The position numbers and the translations under genes are program-made. Below, piece after piece: positions 27,358 to 35,269 of a stretch of DNA of 64,000 bases. Each line of letters starts with the position of its first letter. Position 1 is the stretch's first letter. The stretch spans positions 2,542,001 to 2,606,000 of the forward strand of contig NZ_MJIE01000001.1 in NCBI RefSeq assembly GCF_001940235.1, in the 5' to 3' direction. Source of the DNA: Hornefia porci. Lineage in GTDB: Bacteria; Bacillota; Clostridia; Peptostreptococcales; Anaerovoracaceae. The notes beneath the pieces were generated by a model. That model made no database searches. It saw nothing but the letters and a program-made list of their open reading frames with translations, and was not told the origin of the DNA.

Positions 27358-28071
27358 ATGGATAATAATAAAGTATTAGATGAATTCGTAAGAAATTATT
27401 ACGCACAGATGGCTGAGGGAGTGTACGGAACACCGATTTCTCTTGATCCGGAGGATACGGCTCTGATCCTGATCGATGTTCAGACCTGCGTTACGGAAGA
27501 ATATTTTGTTGAGGGCTTCAAAGCGATGGGAATGGATGTGGAGCCTCTTATGCCGGCGCTGGATCAGTTAGGTGAGAATATCGGAGAGACGCTTGCAAAC
27601 ATTGAAAGAGTGCTGAACAAATGCAGAGAAAAGGGGATTCGGCCGATTCATATTAAAATAGAATCACTTCTTCCGGATGCAGCGGATACAGGAAGACTGC
27701 ACAAAGATGCGGGCATGCTCTATCCGCCGGGAACACCCGGTACGGATTTCTGTAAAGAAGCAATGCCGCTGGAAGGAGAACTTGTCTTGAAGAAGACATG
27801 TTCCGGATCTGTTGTTGGAACGCCGATCGATCGCATTCTTCGTAATCTGCATATTGACAAGCTGATTGTTGTAGGCTTCTATACAGATCAGTGTGTAAGC
27901 ACGGCAATCCGGGACTTCAGGGATCTTGGATATCAGGTGGATATGATCGAAGATGCGATGAATGCAATGAGTAAAGAAAGGCACGATAAGGCACTTCAGG
28001 CCATTCAGAACATTTATGCAGGCTCGGAAACAACGGAGGAACTGCTGACGCGACTGGAAGAACTGAAATAA
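27358..28071 (+). CDS. Isochorismatase-family cysteine hydrolase
   Basis: A 237-residue cysteine hydrolase. The catalytic triad is D40 (LILIDVQ), K145 or K146 (LVLKKTCSG) and C179 (GFYTDQCVSTAIRDF). Family members hydrolyse amides such as nicotinamide, N-carbamoylsarcosine and ureidoacrylate. It is the first gene of a sigma-54 operon and ends 12 bases before the M20 hydrolase start. An N-carbamoyl or amide compound processed by both enzymes is the simplest reading of the context, but the substrate is not shown by the sequence. Confidence 0.9.
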   Translation: MDNNKVLDEFVRNYYAQMAEGVYGTPISLDPEDTALILIDVQTCVTEEYFVEGFKAMGMDVEPLMPALDQLGENIGETLANIERVLNKCREKGIRPIHIKIESLLPDAADTGRLHKDAGMLYPPGTPGTDFCKEAMPLEGELVLKKTCSGSVVGTPIDRILRNLHIDKLIVVGFYTDQCVSTAIRDFRDLGYQVDMIEDAMNAMSKERHDKALQAIQNIYAGSETTEELLTRLEELK

Positions 28072-28083
28072 GGAATGTTTGCT

Positions 28084-29262
28084 ATGACAAAGGATATCAT
28101 ACGAAAATTCATGCCGAAGGTGATCGAATACAGACGACACTTTCATCAATTTCCCGAACTGAGTTTTGAGGAATTTGAAACGTCGGATTTTATAGCCGAG
28201 CAGCTGAAAAAATTGGGTTACAGCGTGCGGACAAATATTGGCGGAACCGGAGTGCTGGCGGTATTGGAGACGGGCGTACCGGGGCCTGTAATCGCATTTC
28301 GGGCCGATATGGATGCGCTTCCGGTTTTGGAGGAGAGCGGACTCGATTTTGATTCAAAAAGAGTCGGCGTAATGCATGCATGCGGACATGACGGGCATAT
28401 GGCAGTGCTTCTGGGAACTGCAATGGTTCTGATGGAACTCCGAGAGCATCTGACGGGCACAATAAAACTGATCTTTCAGCCGGGCGAGGAGGCGAATGGA
28501 GGCGCAAAATGTATTATAAACGACGGTGCGTTGAAAAACCCTGACGTTCAGGAAATATATGCGCTTCATATGATGCCGGATGTTCCGACCGGAAGTATTG
28601 CGGTCAAGTCGGGATACATGTCGGCAACAGATGATGAGTTTTATATTAAAGTGAAAGGAATGGGAGCGCATTCATCAGAGCCGCAAGAAGGAATTAATGC
28701 GATTACTATTGCGTCACAGATTGTCATGAGCCTGAACAGTATTCAGGGAAGCAGTATGAGTCCGTTCGAGGTTGGAACGTTTTCAATATGTAAGATAAAT
28801 GGCGGAGACGCGATCAACGTGATTCCTGAATATGTTGAAATGAGTGGAATGATCCGCTGTATTGAAAAAAGCAGTAAAATGATGCTCCGTGAAAGAATGG
28901 CTGCGATTGTGGAAAATACGGCAAAAGGATTCGGAGGTTCAGCGGAGGTGGATTTTATCCAGGGATTTCCGGCAGTAAATAACGATCCGATGCTGACGGT
29001 GAATATTATCAATGCAGCAGAGCGTGTATTGAAAAGCCGGGATGATATAATTATGATTGAGCGTCCTCATATGGGGTCAGAGGATTTCGCTTATTATCAG
29101 GAGGAAATCCCCGGTGCGATTTTTATGCTGGGATGCAGACAGGAGAACGCGGAAACAGGAGCCTTGCACAGTGCAGGATTGAATATCAATGAGGATTCAC
29201 TGCAATATGGGATCGGCATATTCAGCGAGATTGCATTGGAGGTTTGCGGTGTGGTAAGATAG
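28084..29262 (+). CDS. M20-family amidohydrolase/peptidase
   Basis: A 392-residue metal-dependent hydrolase of the M20D group (hippurate hydrolase, N-acyl-L-amino acid amidohydrolase). Metal-site residues include C100 and H102 in MHACGHDGH, E135-E136 in QPGEEANGG, a histidine in ALHMMPD, and H in RPHMGSEDF. Such enzymes release amino acids from N-acyl or N-carbamoyl precursors. AAGGA fits the ATG at 28084; an ATG at 28075 is an alternative. It is the second gene of the sigma-54 operon. Confidence 0.9.
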   Translation: MTKDIIRKFMPKVIEYRRHFHQFPELSFEEFETSDFIAEQLKKLGYSVRTNIGGTGVLAVLETGVPGPVIAFRADMDALPVLEESGLDFDSKRVGVMHACGHDGHMAVLLGTAMVLMELREHLTGTIKLIFQPGEEANGGAKCIINDGALKNPDVQEIYALHMMPDVPTGSIAVKSGYMSATDDEFYIKVKGMGAHSSEPQEGINAITIASQIVMSLNSIQGSSMSPFEVGTFSICKINGGDAINVIPEYVEMSGMIRCIEKSSKMMLRERMAAIVENTAKGFGGSAEVDFIQGFPAVNNDPMLTVNIINAAERVLKSRDDIIMIERPHMGSEDFAYYQEEIPGAIFMLGCRQENAETGALHSAGLNINEDSLQYGIGIFSEIALEVCGVVR

Positions 29263-29282
29263 GGAATATGAGGTGACAAATC

Positions 29283-29540
29283 ATGATTGAAATCAGACTT
29301 GAAGAATACCGCAGGCGCGCTGCCGCCTACGACGGAGAAAAACTGACGGGGGTGTGCGAATACCAAAGGCATTTTGGCGACTGGATTATTACACACACGG
29401 AAACCGACCCCGCTTATGGTGGACAGGGGATTGCAAGACGCCTTGTAGAGTGCGTTCTGAACAAAGCAGAATCGGAGGGCGGTTCCGTGACGACCACCTG
29501 CGGCTACGCCAGAAAAGTCATGGCGGAAAGAACAAAATAA
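29283..29540 (+). CDS. Small GNAT-type N-acetyltransferase (YidJ/Gcn5-related)
   Basis: 85 residues. The acetyl-CoA binding segment reads DPAYGGQGIARRLVECVLNKAESEG, and the protein matches the short GNAT subfamily of about 90-100 residues in layout. The C-terminus (CGYARKVMAERTK) is shorter than usual, where members normally continue with another aromatic-containing strand. GAGGTGACA precedes the ATG, 20 bases after the M20 gene. It may be co-transcribed with it. The acceptor substrate is unknown. Confidence 0.7.
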   Translation: MIEIRLEEYRRRAAAYDGEKLTGVCEYQRHFGDWIITHTETDPAYGGQGIARRLVECVLNKAESEGGSVTTTCGYARKVMAERTK

Positions 29541-30049
29541 GCCATAGCTATGGAGCGCGGAGTATTCTTTTGTTGTGTTCTGAAATGACAAAACCATAAC
29601 TCGGCATGGTTTCGCAGCTCCAGACCTGCGGGAACCGTCTGCTGAACCTGCCGAGCCCCGTAATCCTGTCAATTTCAAAAATTTTTCAAAGCTCACAGGT
29701 CTGTTCGGGCAAATAAATCTATCGAGAGGTATGAACCCGTCTGGCTTCAGTGTCCTGTGGGGATGATGTTTCCGGATGTTGCCACATTTTTGAAAAAACC
29801 AAAAATGTGGCAACTCTAACCACTGTCTAACTCGAAATCTCTTGCCAGCCCAACATATCATACTATTCTGAACGGATGTTCGTGTGCCTGTACGCATTCG
29901 CTATTTCCTATCACTACTCATGCGCCTCAAAACATTCACTATTCTGGACCGCTCGTGTGTTTCCGCGATGCTGCGCTCTCCGATAGCCTGACGGCAGAGA
30001 ACTCGTAAGCTCGTAATTGAGTTGAGAAGAAAAATATCTGCAAAACCGC
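29541..30049. other. Non-coding region of about 500 bases
   Basis: I find no gene here on either strand; open frames are short and unlike proteins. The one clear structure is the inverted repeat at 29778-29814. The start of this region may hold the decayed end of an older gene, but I cannot identify it. Confidence 0.5.
29778..29814. repeat. Perfect 15-bp inverted repeat
   Basis: GTTGCCACATTTTTG and CAAAAATGTGGCAAC around a 7-base A-rich loop. There is no T run after it, so it is not a standard terminator. It could be a protein-binding site or a remnant of a small transposable element. Confidence 0.7.
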
Positions 30050-30077
30050 TTGACAAATGATATCAAAATGATATCAT
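30050..30077 (+). promoter_or_regulatory. Promoter overlapped by two TGATATCA operators
   Basis: TTGACA (30050-30055), 16 bases, TATCAT (30072-30077). Two identical palindromes TGATATCA at 30058-30065 and 30069-30076 lie in the spacer and -10, 11 bp apart centre to centre, one helical turn. This is a typical layout for cooperative binding of ribbon-helix-helix dimers and would block transcription of the SPFH gene. Confidence 0.75.
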
Positions 30078-30203
30078 TAAGATACAAGGTGTACGTTCGG
30101 CAGATGCAAGAGAGAAACCGATGAGAAATCCGGTCGGTCGTGGTCGGTCGGCATGACCGCACACAGCCGGGCTCCAATGGTTAGATTTTGGGAGGACATT
30201 GAA

Positions 30204-31214
30204 ATGAAAGAAACTATTTTGACAACGAAAAAACGGGGAATGACGGTTCTGATTTTGGTAATTGTGCTTTATTTTGCGGCGGCGATGCTGTTCTTACGCA
30301 CAATGGAATTCGGGGGAAGCATTCTGGTCGGCGCGCTGTGCGTGGTATGGTTTTTCCTCGGCTGGATACTGCTGCTCGGACTGAAGATACTGAAGCCGCA
30401 GGAGGCGCTGGTTCTGACGCTGTTCGGCAAATATGTCGGAACACTTCGCGGAGAGGGCTTTTACTTTGTGAATCCCTTCTGCACAGGCGTGAACCCGGCG
30501 GCGAGGACCAGACTCAGTCAGAGCGGCGATGCCGGAGAAGGCGGAAAGTCTGCTTTTTTCAAGGGGAACAAAGAAAAACCGGATGCGGCTGAACTGGCCA
30601 GCAAGAAGATTTCGCTGAAGGTCATGACGCTGAACAACAATGTACAGAAAATCAACGACTGCCTGGGAAATCCGGTTGAGATCGGAATCGCAGTGATGTG
30701 GAGAGTAACAGATACGGCGAAAGCGGTTTTCAATGTGGATAATTACAAAGAATACCTGTCGCTTCAGTGTGACAGCGCACTGAGGAACATTGTCCGGAAT
30801 TATCCGTATGATGTTGCGCCCGGAGTCGATACGACCGGAGACGGCGTTGCGGATGAGGGAAGCCTTCGGGGGTCCAGTGAGATCGTCGCGGCCAGGATTC
30901 GGGATGAAATTCAGGAGAAGGTGAACGAAGCCGGTCTGGAGATTATTGACGCAAGAATTACTTATCTCGCTTATGCGACAGAGATTGCGGCGGCTATGCT
31001 GCAGAGACAGCAGGCTGCGGCAATCGTGGATGCCCGCACTATGATTGTGGAAGGTGCGGTCGGTATGGTGGAGATGGCTCTGGATCGGCTGAATGAAAAA
31101 GAAATTGTTGAACTCGACGAGGAGCGTAAGGCGGCAATGGTCTCCAATCTCATGGTTGTTCTCTGCGGCAATCATGAGGCGCAGCCGATTGTAAATACAG
31201 GAAGTCTGTATTAA
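30204..31214 (+). CDS. SPFH/Band-7 domain membrane protein
   Basis: A 336-residue protein of the stomatin/prohibitin/flotillin superfamily. Two hydrophobic segments lie near the N-terminus (about 13-31 and 36-60), followed by the SPFH domain ([26 protein letters not shown], then the [22 protein letters not shown] region) and a helical part ([31 protein letters not shown]). Such proteins form ring-like scaffolds in membrane microdomains. The ATG at 30204 follows GGGAGG. The next gene encodes an Arc-like regulator, a pairing I consider a real unit because the promoter carries matching palindromes. Confidence 0.88.
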   Translation: MKETILTTKKRGMTVLILVIVLYFAAAMLFLRTMEFGGSILVGALCVVWFFLGWILLLGLKILKPQEALVLTLFGKYVGTLRGEGFYFVNPFCTGVNPAARTRLSQSGDAGEGGKSAFFKGNKEKPDAAELASKKISLKVMTLNNNVQKINDCLGNPVEIGIAVMWRVTDTAKAVFNVDNYKEYLSLQCDSALRNIVRNYPYDVAPGVDTTGDGVADEGSLRGSSEIVAARIRDEIQEKVNEAGLEIIDARITYLAYATEIAAAMLQRQQAAAIVDARTMIVEGAVGMVEMALDRLNEKEIVELDEERKAAMVSNLMVVLCGNHEAQPIVNTGSLY

Positions 31215-31314
31215 GGGTGGTCGGCGTATTTTACCCGGGCCGGCGCTTCGGGAACATGGCCGGCCCCATGGTTCATAGAGAGAAGAAGCGACAGAAGACA
31301 GAAGGCGAAGCAGG

Positions 31315-31509
31315 ATGAAGAAGAAACAGGTGCCGTTACGGCTCTCGGAAAAACTGTATAATGATATTGTGTCCTGGGCGGAGGATGATTTCCGGTCGGT
31401 GAACGGACAGATTGAATACCTGTTGACAGAGTGTGTGAAACAGCGCAAAAAGGACGGAAAATATGTGGGTGAGGAGATTGATGTTCCTCCGAAGCTGGAT
31501 CTGAGGTGA
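31315..31509 (+). CDS. Arc-like ribbon-helix-helix DNA-binding protein
   Basis: 64 residues. VPLRLSEKLYNDIVSWAEDDFRSVNGQIEYLLTECV has the strand-helix-helix layout of Arc/MetJ repressors. The acidic C-terminal tail is unusual. It sits 100 bases after the SPFH gene, in the same direction, and ends at a terminator. It probably represses the SPFH promoter through the two TGATATCA sites at 30058-30076, giving a feedback loop. Confidence 0.82.
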   Translation: MKKKQVPLRLSEKLYNDIVSWAEDDFRSVNGQIEYLLTECVKQRKKDGKYVGEEIDVPPKLDLR

Positions 31510-31522
31510 GCCTGCGAGGTCT

Positions 31523-31559
31523 CCTGTCAGGAAGTTTATGCCTGACAGGGGATTTTTTT
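31523..31559 (+). terminator. Terminator of the SPFH-RHH operon, insertion site of a group II intron
   Basis: CCTGTCAGG and CCTGACAGG form a 9-bp stem, followed by GATTTTTTT. The group II intron begins two bases later. Confidence 0.8.
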
Positions 31560-31983
31560 AGTGCGCCCGGCGAGCGCACGTTCTAAAGGGTGAAAGTCCC
31601 GAATCCGCCCGGCAGTGGGAAGGATACAGCCGAAGGCAAGGGTGTCCATCGTGAGGTGGAATCTGAAGGAAGCCGGATGTGGGGAAAATACTAACCCATG
31701 GGCAAACCTCTGGCCTGACGAACAGAAATCGCATATGAGGCTCTGTATGAGGATAAGGCTGCTAAACAGGTCAAAGTCCAATTACTGCACGGAATCATGC
31801 AGTGTAAATGCGGCAGGTAGATGGAGGAAAAGAACGTGTGAGTACCCGGGGAGGTCTCACCAGCAAGGAGACTTGTAGTAACAACGAATGGTGAGAAGTC
31901 AGCCGAAGCCATAGTAGCGGGCCAGTCCGTGAAGGGCCGAATCAATAGGAGTCTTGAGTACGACCGGGAAAGGAGGAACGAAC

Positions 31984-32472
31984 TTGAGCACAGAAAACAA
32001 GAAAGAAAGCTGCCTGCAAAGGGATAGCGCGGAACGTAAAGAGTATGCAGGAGCGCGCCGTTCATTCCGCCGGATATGGAAGGAAAGGGACAGTGCAGAG
32101 CCGGGACTTCTTGAGGCGATACTGGACAGAAGAAATATGAATAAAGCCTACAAGAGAGTGAAGGCAAACAAGGGAGCGCCGGGTGTCGATGGAATGACCA
32201 TCGAGGAGGCACTGCCTTACTTGCGGGAGCATAAAGATGAACTCATTGGAAGGATATTACGTGGGAAATATACCCCGTCTCCGGTGAGGAGAGTCGAGAT
32301 CCCGAAACCAAACGGTGGAATACGAAAGCTTGGTATTCCAACTGTCATTGACCGTATCATCCAACAGGCCATCAGTCAGAAACTCATGCCCATCTACGAG
32401 CCGAAGTTTTCGGACGGAAGCTATGGCTACCGGCCGGGACGAAGCGCAAAGGATGCGATAAACAGCCTGCAA
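31984..32472 (+). pseudogene. ltrA: Group II intron reverse transcriptase, N-terminal fragment
   Basis: 163 codons of the intron-encoded protein up to the insertion point, from a TTG start preceded by AAAGGAGGA. The early RT blocks are intact: KANKGAPGVDGMTIEEAL, IPKPNGGIRKLGIPTVIDRIIQQAI, and FSDGSYGYRPGRSAKDAI. The frame runs 11 codons into the inserted element before a stop. The remainder continues at 34076. Excision of the element would restore the gene. Confidence 0.85.
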
Positions 32473-32586
32473 ATAAAAAGTCAAGGCGAAAGTGAAGAAC
32501 ATTGAAAATTTTATACAGGTTGAAAATTAGGTATCAAAACAAGACCACCACCATACTCGTGCTGGTCTGAAAGGGTGTTTATGAAG

Positions 32587-33798
32587 CTATTCTGAATCCG
32601 GAAGAGATAAAAGATATTCTTTCACTCGTCCATAGTAGATTCGTAGAAACTTGTTGGCACCTGCTGTCATGTAGACATAGTAGGGTTTACCCTGAGCTCG
32701 TTTCTTATCCAGGAACTGATATACCGGATCATCTTGCGGCATATTCTTGATAAGAGCATCCATTATTTGAAACAGGGTTCTTCGTAGAGCTGCAGATCCA
32801 CGCTTTGAGGCAGGAACGCTCTTTTGTGCATAGGACCCTGATTCATTTACGCCGGGATCTACGCCGGCAAATGCAGTGATAGCTCCCTTGTGAGTGAAAC
32901 GTGTGACATCACCGATTTCAGCCATGAGTTGTGGACCGAGCGCTGGCCCAACACCTTTCATATCCATGACGACAGGGTATTCCGGGAGCTTAGATGCAGT
33001 ATCATTCATGAGCGTGCGAAGTTTCTCGACGGTTGCAGAGGCGTTGTTGAGCTGTTCAATCGCCTGCCTGATGATAAGTTTTGTTATTTCATCCTTTGGA
33101 AGTACAGGAAAAAGCTCCTTTGCTTTTCCGTAGATTTCTTCAGTTTTTGCCTGACTGAAGTTATACTTCTTTCTTTTGCACCACTTCTGATAGTGGTCAA
33201 TAAAGGCATTAAGAGACATCTTGCGAACACAGTCAGCATGCCAGTAAGTGGATGCAAAATCAACCCATTTCTGGCTGCCGTCACTACGCGCGGGGCTGTC
33301 AAAGTAAGTGTTAACGCCAGGATAGGTTTGATCAAGGATGCCGATGAGATTATTCTTCATAGCCGTCCTGTGCTTCATGTAGAAGCCAAACTGACGGTTC
33401 ATGATTTTAAGCTGATTGCGTAATTCATCCATAACACTATACTGTTTCAGATTTTGCCACTTGTCAAGCGCATAGCGTGCAATCTTAACGGCATCCGCCT
33501 TATCGGATTTTACTTTACGCAGGGAGTCGTTATCAAAATCCTTGATCAGTTTGGGATTGACGGCGCTGACGAAGAGGTTGGCCTTGGAGAGCTGATGTGC
33601 AAGGACTTCGTAATAACGTCCTGTATGCTCCATTACAATCCGAGATTCACCTTCAATAGAATTGATCAGATCAATAAGTGAGTTGATATCACTGGTTGTG
33701 TGTTTGATTTCAAAAGGTGTAGAGACAATTTCACCAAATGGTCTCATGATTGCAACCATGCTTTTACCTTTAGAAACATCGATACCTACTGCGTTCAT
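32587..33798 (-). CDS. IS110-family transposase (bridge-RNA-type recombinase)
   Basis: 403 residues. The N-terminal RuvC-like domain has the DEDD set D7 (AVGIDVSKGKS), E57 (IVMEHTGRYY), D99 and D102 (VKSDKADAVKIARYA). The C-terminal transposase domain has MKGVGPALGPQLMAEIGDVTRF and AFAGVDPGVNESGSYAQKS, with S320 as the likely nucleophile. All catalytic residues are present and the frame is intact, so the element is probably active or recent. In this family the enzyme uses a structured RNA from its own non-coding end to choose donor and target DNA. Confidence 0.92.
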   Translation of the reverse strand: MNAVGIDVSKGKSMVAIMRPFGEIVSTPFEIKHTTSDINSLIDLINSIEGESRIVMEHTGRYYEVLAHQLSKANLFVSAVNPKLIKDFDNDSLRKVKSDKADAVKIARYALDKWQNLKQYSVMDELRNQLKIMNRQFGFYMKHRTAMKNNLIGILDQTYPGVNTYFDSPARSDGSQKWVDFASTYWHADCVRKMSLNAFIDHYQKWCKRKKYNFSQAKTEEIYGKAKELFPVLPKDEITKLIIRQAIEQLNNASATVEKLRTLMNDTASKLPEYPVVMDMKGVGPALGPQLMAEIGDVTRFTHKGAITAFAGVDPGVNESGSYAQKSVPASKRGSAALRRTLFQIMDALIKNMPQDDPVYQFLDKKRAQGKPYYVYMTAGANKFLRIYYGRVKEYLLSLPDSE

Positions 33799-34075
33799 AA
33801 TTTTGTCACTCCTTAAGATTATTGCAATGGATAAGTACCAGTTTTACTCATTGCCTATTCAATCTACTGTGGTGTGACACGAATTCACCTATGGCGATTC
33901 AACCTGCATAAAACGAACGCTGCGAATGAGGAACTGGTTATCAGTCTGTTTAACGGACGCGAAGTCCAAGAGAGGTAGACGATATACCGATTGCTCCATC
34001 ATTATACAGCTTAAGCAACAAGATGGATAATTCCTTACTGGCTGTAAGGACTATTAACCATAAATATATTGTAGT
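33799..34075 (-). ncRNA. Candidate bridge RNA region of the IS110 element
   Basis: 277 bases without a reading frame lie upstream of the transposase, the position of the bridge RNA in IS110-group elements. I did not fold it. A short match, CCTGCA at 33903-33908, equals the bases just left of the insertion point (32466-32471) and could be part of a target-binding loop, but six bases may be chance. Confidence 0.45.
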
Positions 34076-34990
34076 AGAGTGAAGGAATATGCGGAGAAAG
34101 GATACCGCTATGCGGTTAGTCTTGATCTCAGCAAATACTTTGATACGCTGAATCATGAGCGGCTTCTGAATCTGCTGAGAAAGGATATCGATGATGAGAG
34201 AGTCATTCAGATCATCAAAAGGTACCTGAAGAGCGGAGTGATGGTGAACGGTGTGGTTATGGAAACAGAGGAAGGTTCGCCCCAGGGCGGAAACCTTTCT
34301 CCGCTTCTGGCCAACATTTATCTGGATGAGTTTGACAAAGAGTTCGAGAAGCGCGGGGTACCATGTGTACGCTACGCAGATGACATTGTATTGCTGTCGA
34401 GAAGCGAAAGAGCCGCAAAGCGGCTGCTGGAAACGAGCACTTCATATCTGGAAGGGAAGCTGAAGCTGACCGTGAACAAAGAGAAGAGCAAAGTTACCAG
34501 TGTTTTCGCTATCCGAAATTTTAAGTACCTCGGCTTCGCACGGGGAAGGAACGGAAGCGGAATATACGTTCGCGTTCATGCGAAGTCGTGGAGAAAGATG
34601 AAGGCTAAACTGAAAGATCTCTCTTCCCGGAGATGGGTTCAGAGCGTCATTCCGGCATTGCACAGAATCAAGGTGTACATGCGCGGATGGCTAAATTATT
34701 ACGGCATAGCCGCAATGAAGAACAGCATCGGAAAACTCAATGGATGGCTGTACCACCGAATCCGGATGTGCATCTGGAAGATGTGGAAACGGCCGCGGTC
34801 AAAGATGAAGTATCTGATGAGACTGGGAATCCCGAAATACTATGCCTATATGACGGCAAACAGCCGCAGAGGGTATTGGTTTACATCGGCGACCAGCACA
34901 GTCAACAGAGCTTTGTCGAAAGAAATACTGGTACACATCGGATTTTATGATCTATCCGAAGCATACCAGCGAATGCACATCAACTATTGA
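34076..34990 (+). pseudogene. ltrA: Group II intron reverse transcriptase/maturase, C-terminal fragment
   Basis: Continues the gene broken at 32472. It holds the catalytic RT blocks: LDLSKYFDTLNHERLL, EGSPQGGNLSPLLANIYLDEF and VRYADDIVLLSRS, with the YADD active site, then the thumb and maturase domain X (WLYHRIRMCIWKMWKRP). It ends in EAYQRMHINY without an HNH endonuclease domain. It has no start of its own and is not expected to be made while the IS110 element is in place. Confidence 0.85.
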
Positions 34991-34992
34991 AA

Positions 34993-35061
34993 GCGCCGTA
35001 TACGCGAACCGTACGTACGGTGCTGTGAGAGGACGGGGGAAAACTCCCCCTCCTACTCGAT
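34993..35061 (+). ncRNA. Group II intron domains V and VI
   Basis: An AGC-containing hairpin (AGCGCCGTATACG…CGTACGGTGCT) with the look of catalytic domain V, followed by a GGACGGGGG/CCCCCTCC stem for domain VI and the 3' end CTACTCGAT. This part is intact, so the ribozyme core could still splice if the large insertion permits. Confidence 0.75.
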
Positions 35062-35129
35062 TCCTGTTCTGGCCCAAATCCGGGACAGGGCTTGAATAAC
35101 CGACGCAATCCTGTAAACTGGTAGTAGAA

Positions 35130-35235
35130 GGCCCGGGAGATGACGATAGGGCCGGGAGATGACGATAGGGCCCGGGAGATGACGATAGGGCCCGGGAGAT
35201 GACGATAGGGCCCGGGGGATGACGGCAGGGCCGGG
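35130..35235 (+). repeat. Tandem repeat, 19-20 bp unit, five copies
   Basis: Units of GGCCCGGGAGATGACGATAG: 35130, 35150 (one base shorter), 35169, 35189 and 35209 (with two changes), then a partial unit. It lies between the intron end and the start of the regulator gene at 35270, within its probable 5' leader or promoter. Copy number may vary between strains. Confidence 0.85.
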
Positions 35236-35269
35236 TTTTGTACGATGGAGTGAAAAGAAGTGAAAAGCA

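Larger units (their letters stand above)
32473..34075 (-). mobile_element. IS110-family insertion sequence
   Basis: About 1603 bp between codons of the reverse transcriptase gene (…SLQ / VKEYAEKGYR…). It has no clear terminal inverted repeats, as expected for IS110. One minus-strand transposase fills the middle. Non-coding ends are 114 bases on the 3' side and 277 bases on the 5' side of the transposase. The long 5' end is where IS110 members encode the bridge RNA. The end points are set from the continuity of the interrupted gene and could shift by a few bases. Confidence 0.85.
31561..35061 (+). mobile_element. Group II intron, interrupted by an IS110-type element
   Basis: The 5' end GTGCGCCCGGCGAGCGCAC and the following GTTCTAAAGGGTGAAAGTCCCGAA are typical of bacterial group II introns. 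The 3' end has a domain V-like hairpin starting AGCGCCGTATACGCGAACC (34993 on), then a GACGGGGG...CCCCCTCC domain VI stem and CTACTCGAT. A reverse transcriptase/maturase gene lies inside, split by a 1.6-kb element (32473-34075). Without it the intron would be about 1.9 kb. It sits directly behind a transcription terminator, the site preference known for class C introns, though I did not prove the class. The 3' boundary is accurate to a few bases. Confidence 0.85.

Noticed and set aside
29097..29897. 266-codon minus-strand frame
   Set aside because: Mostly antisense to the M20 and GNAT genes; composition and content are not protein-like.
35130..35235. Possible CRISPR array
   Set aside because: Units are directly abutting with no spacers, so this is a simple tandem repeat.
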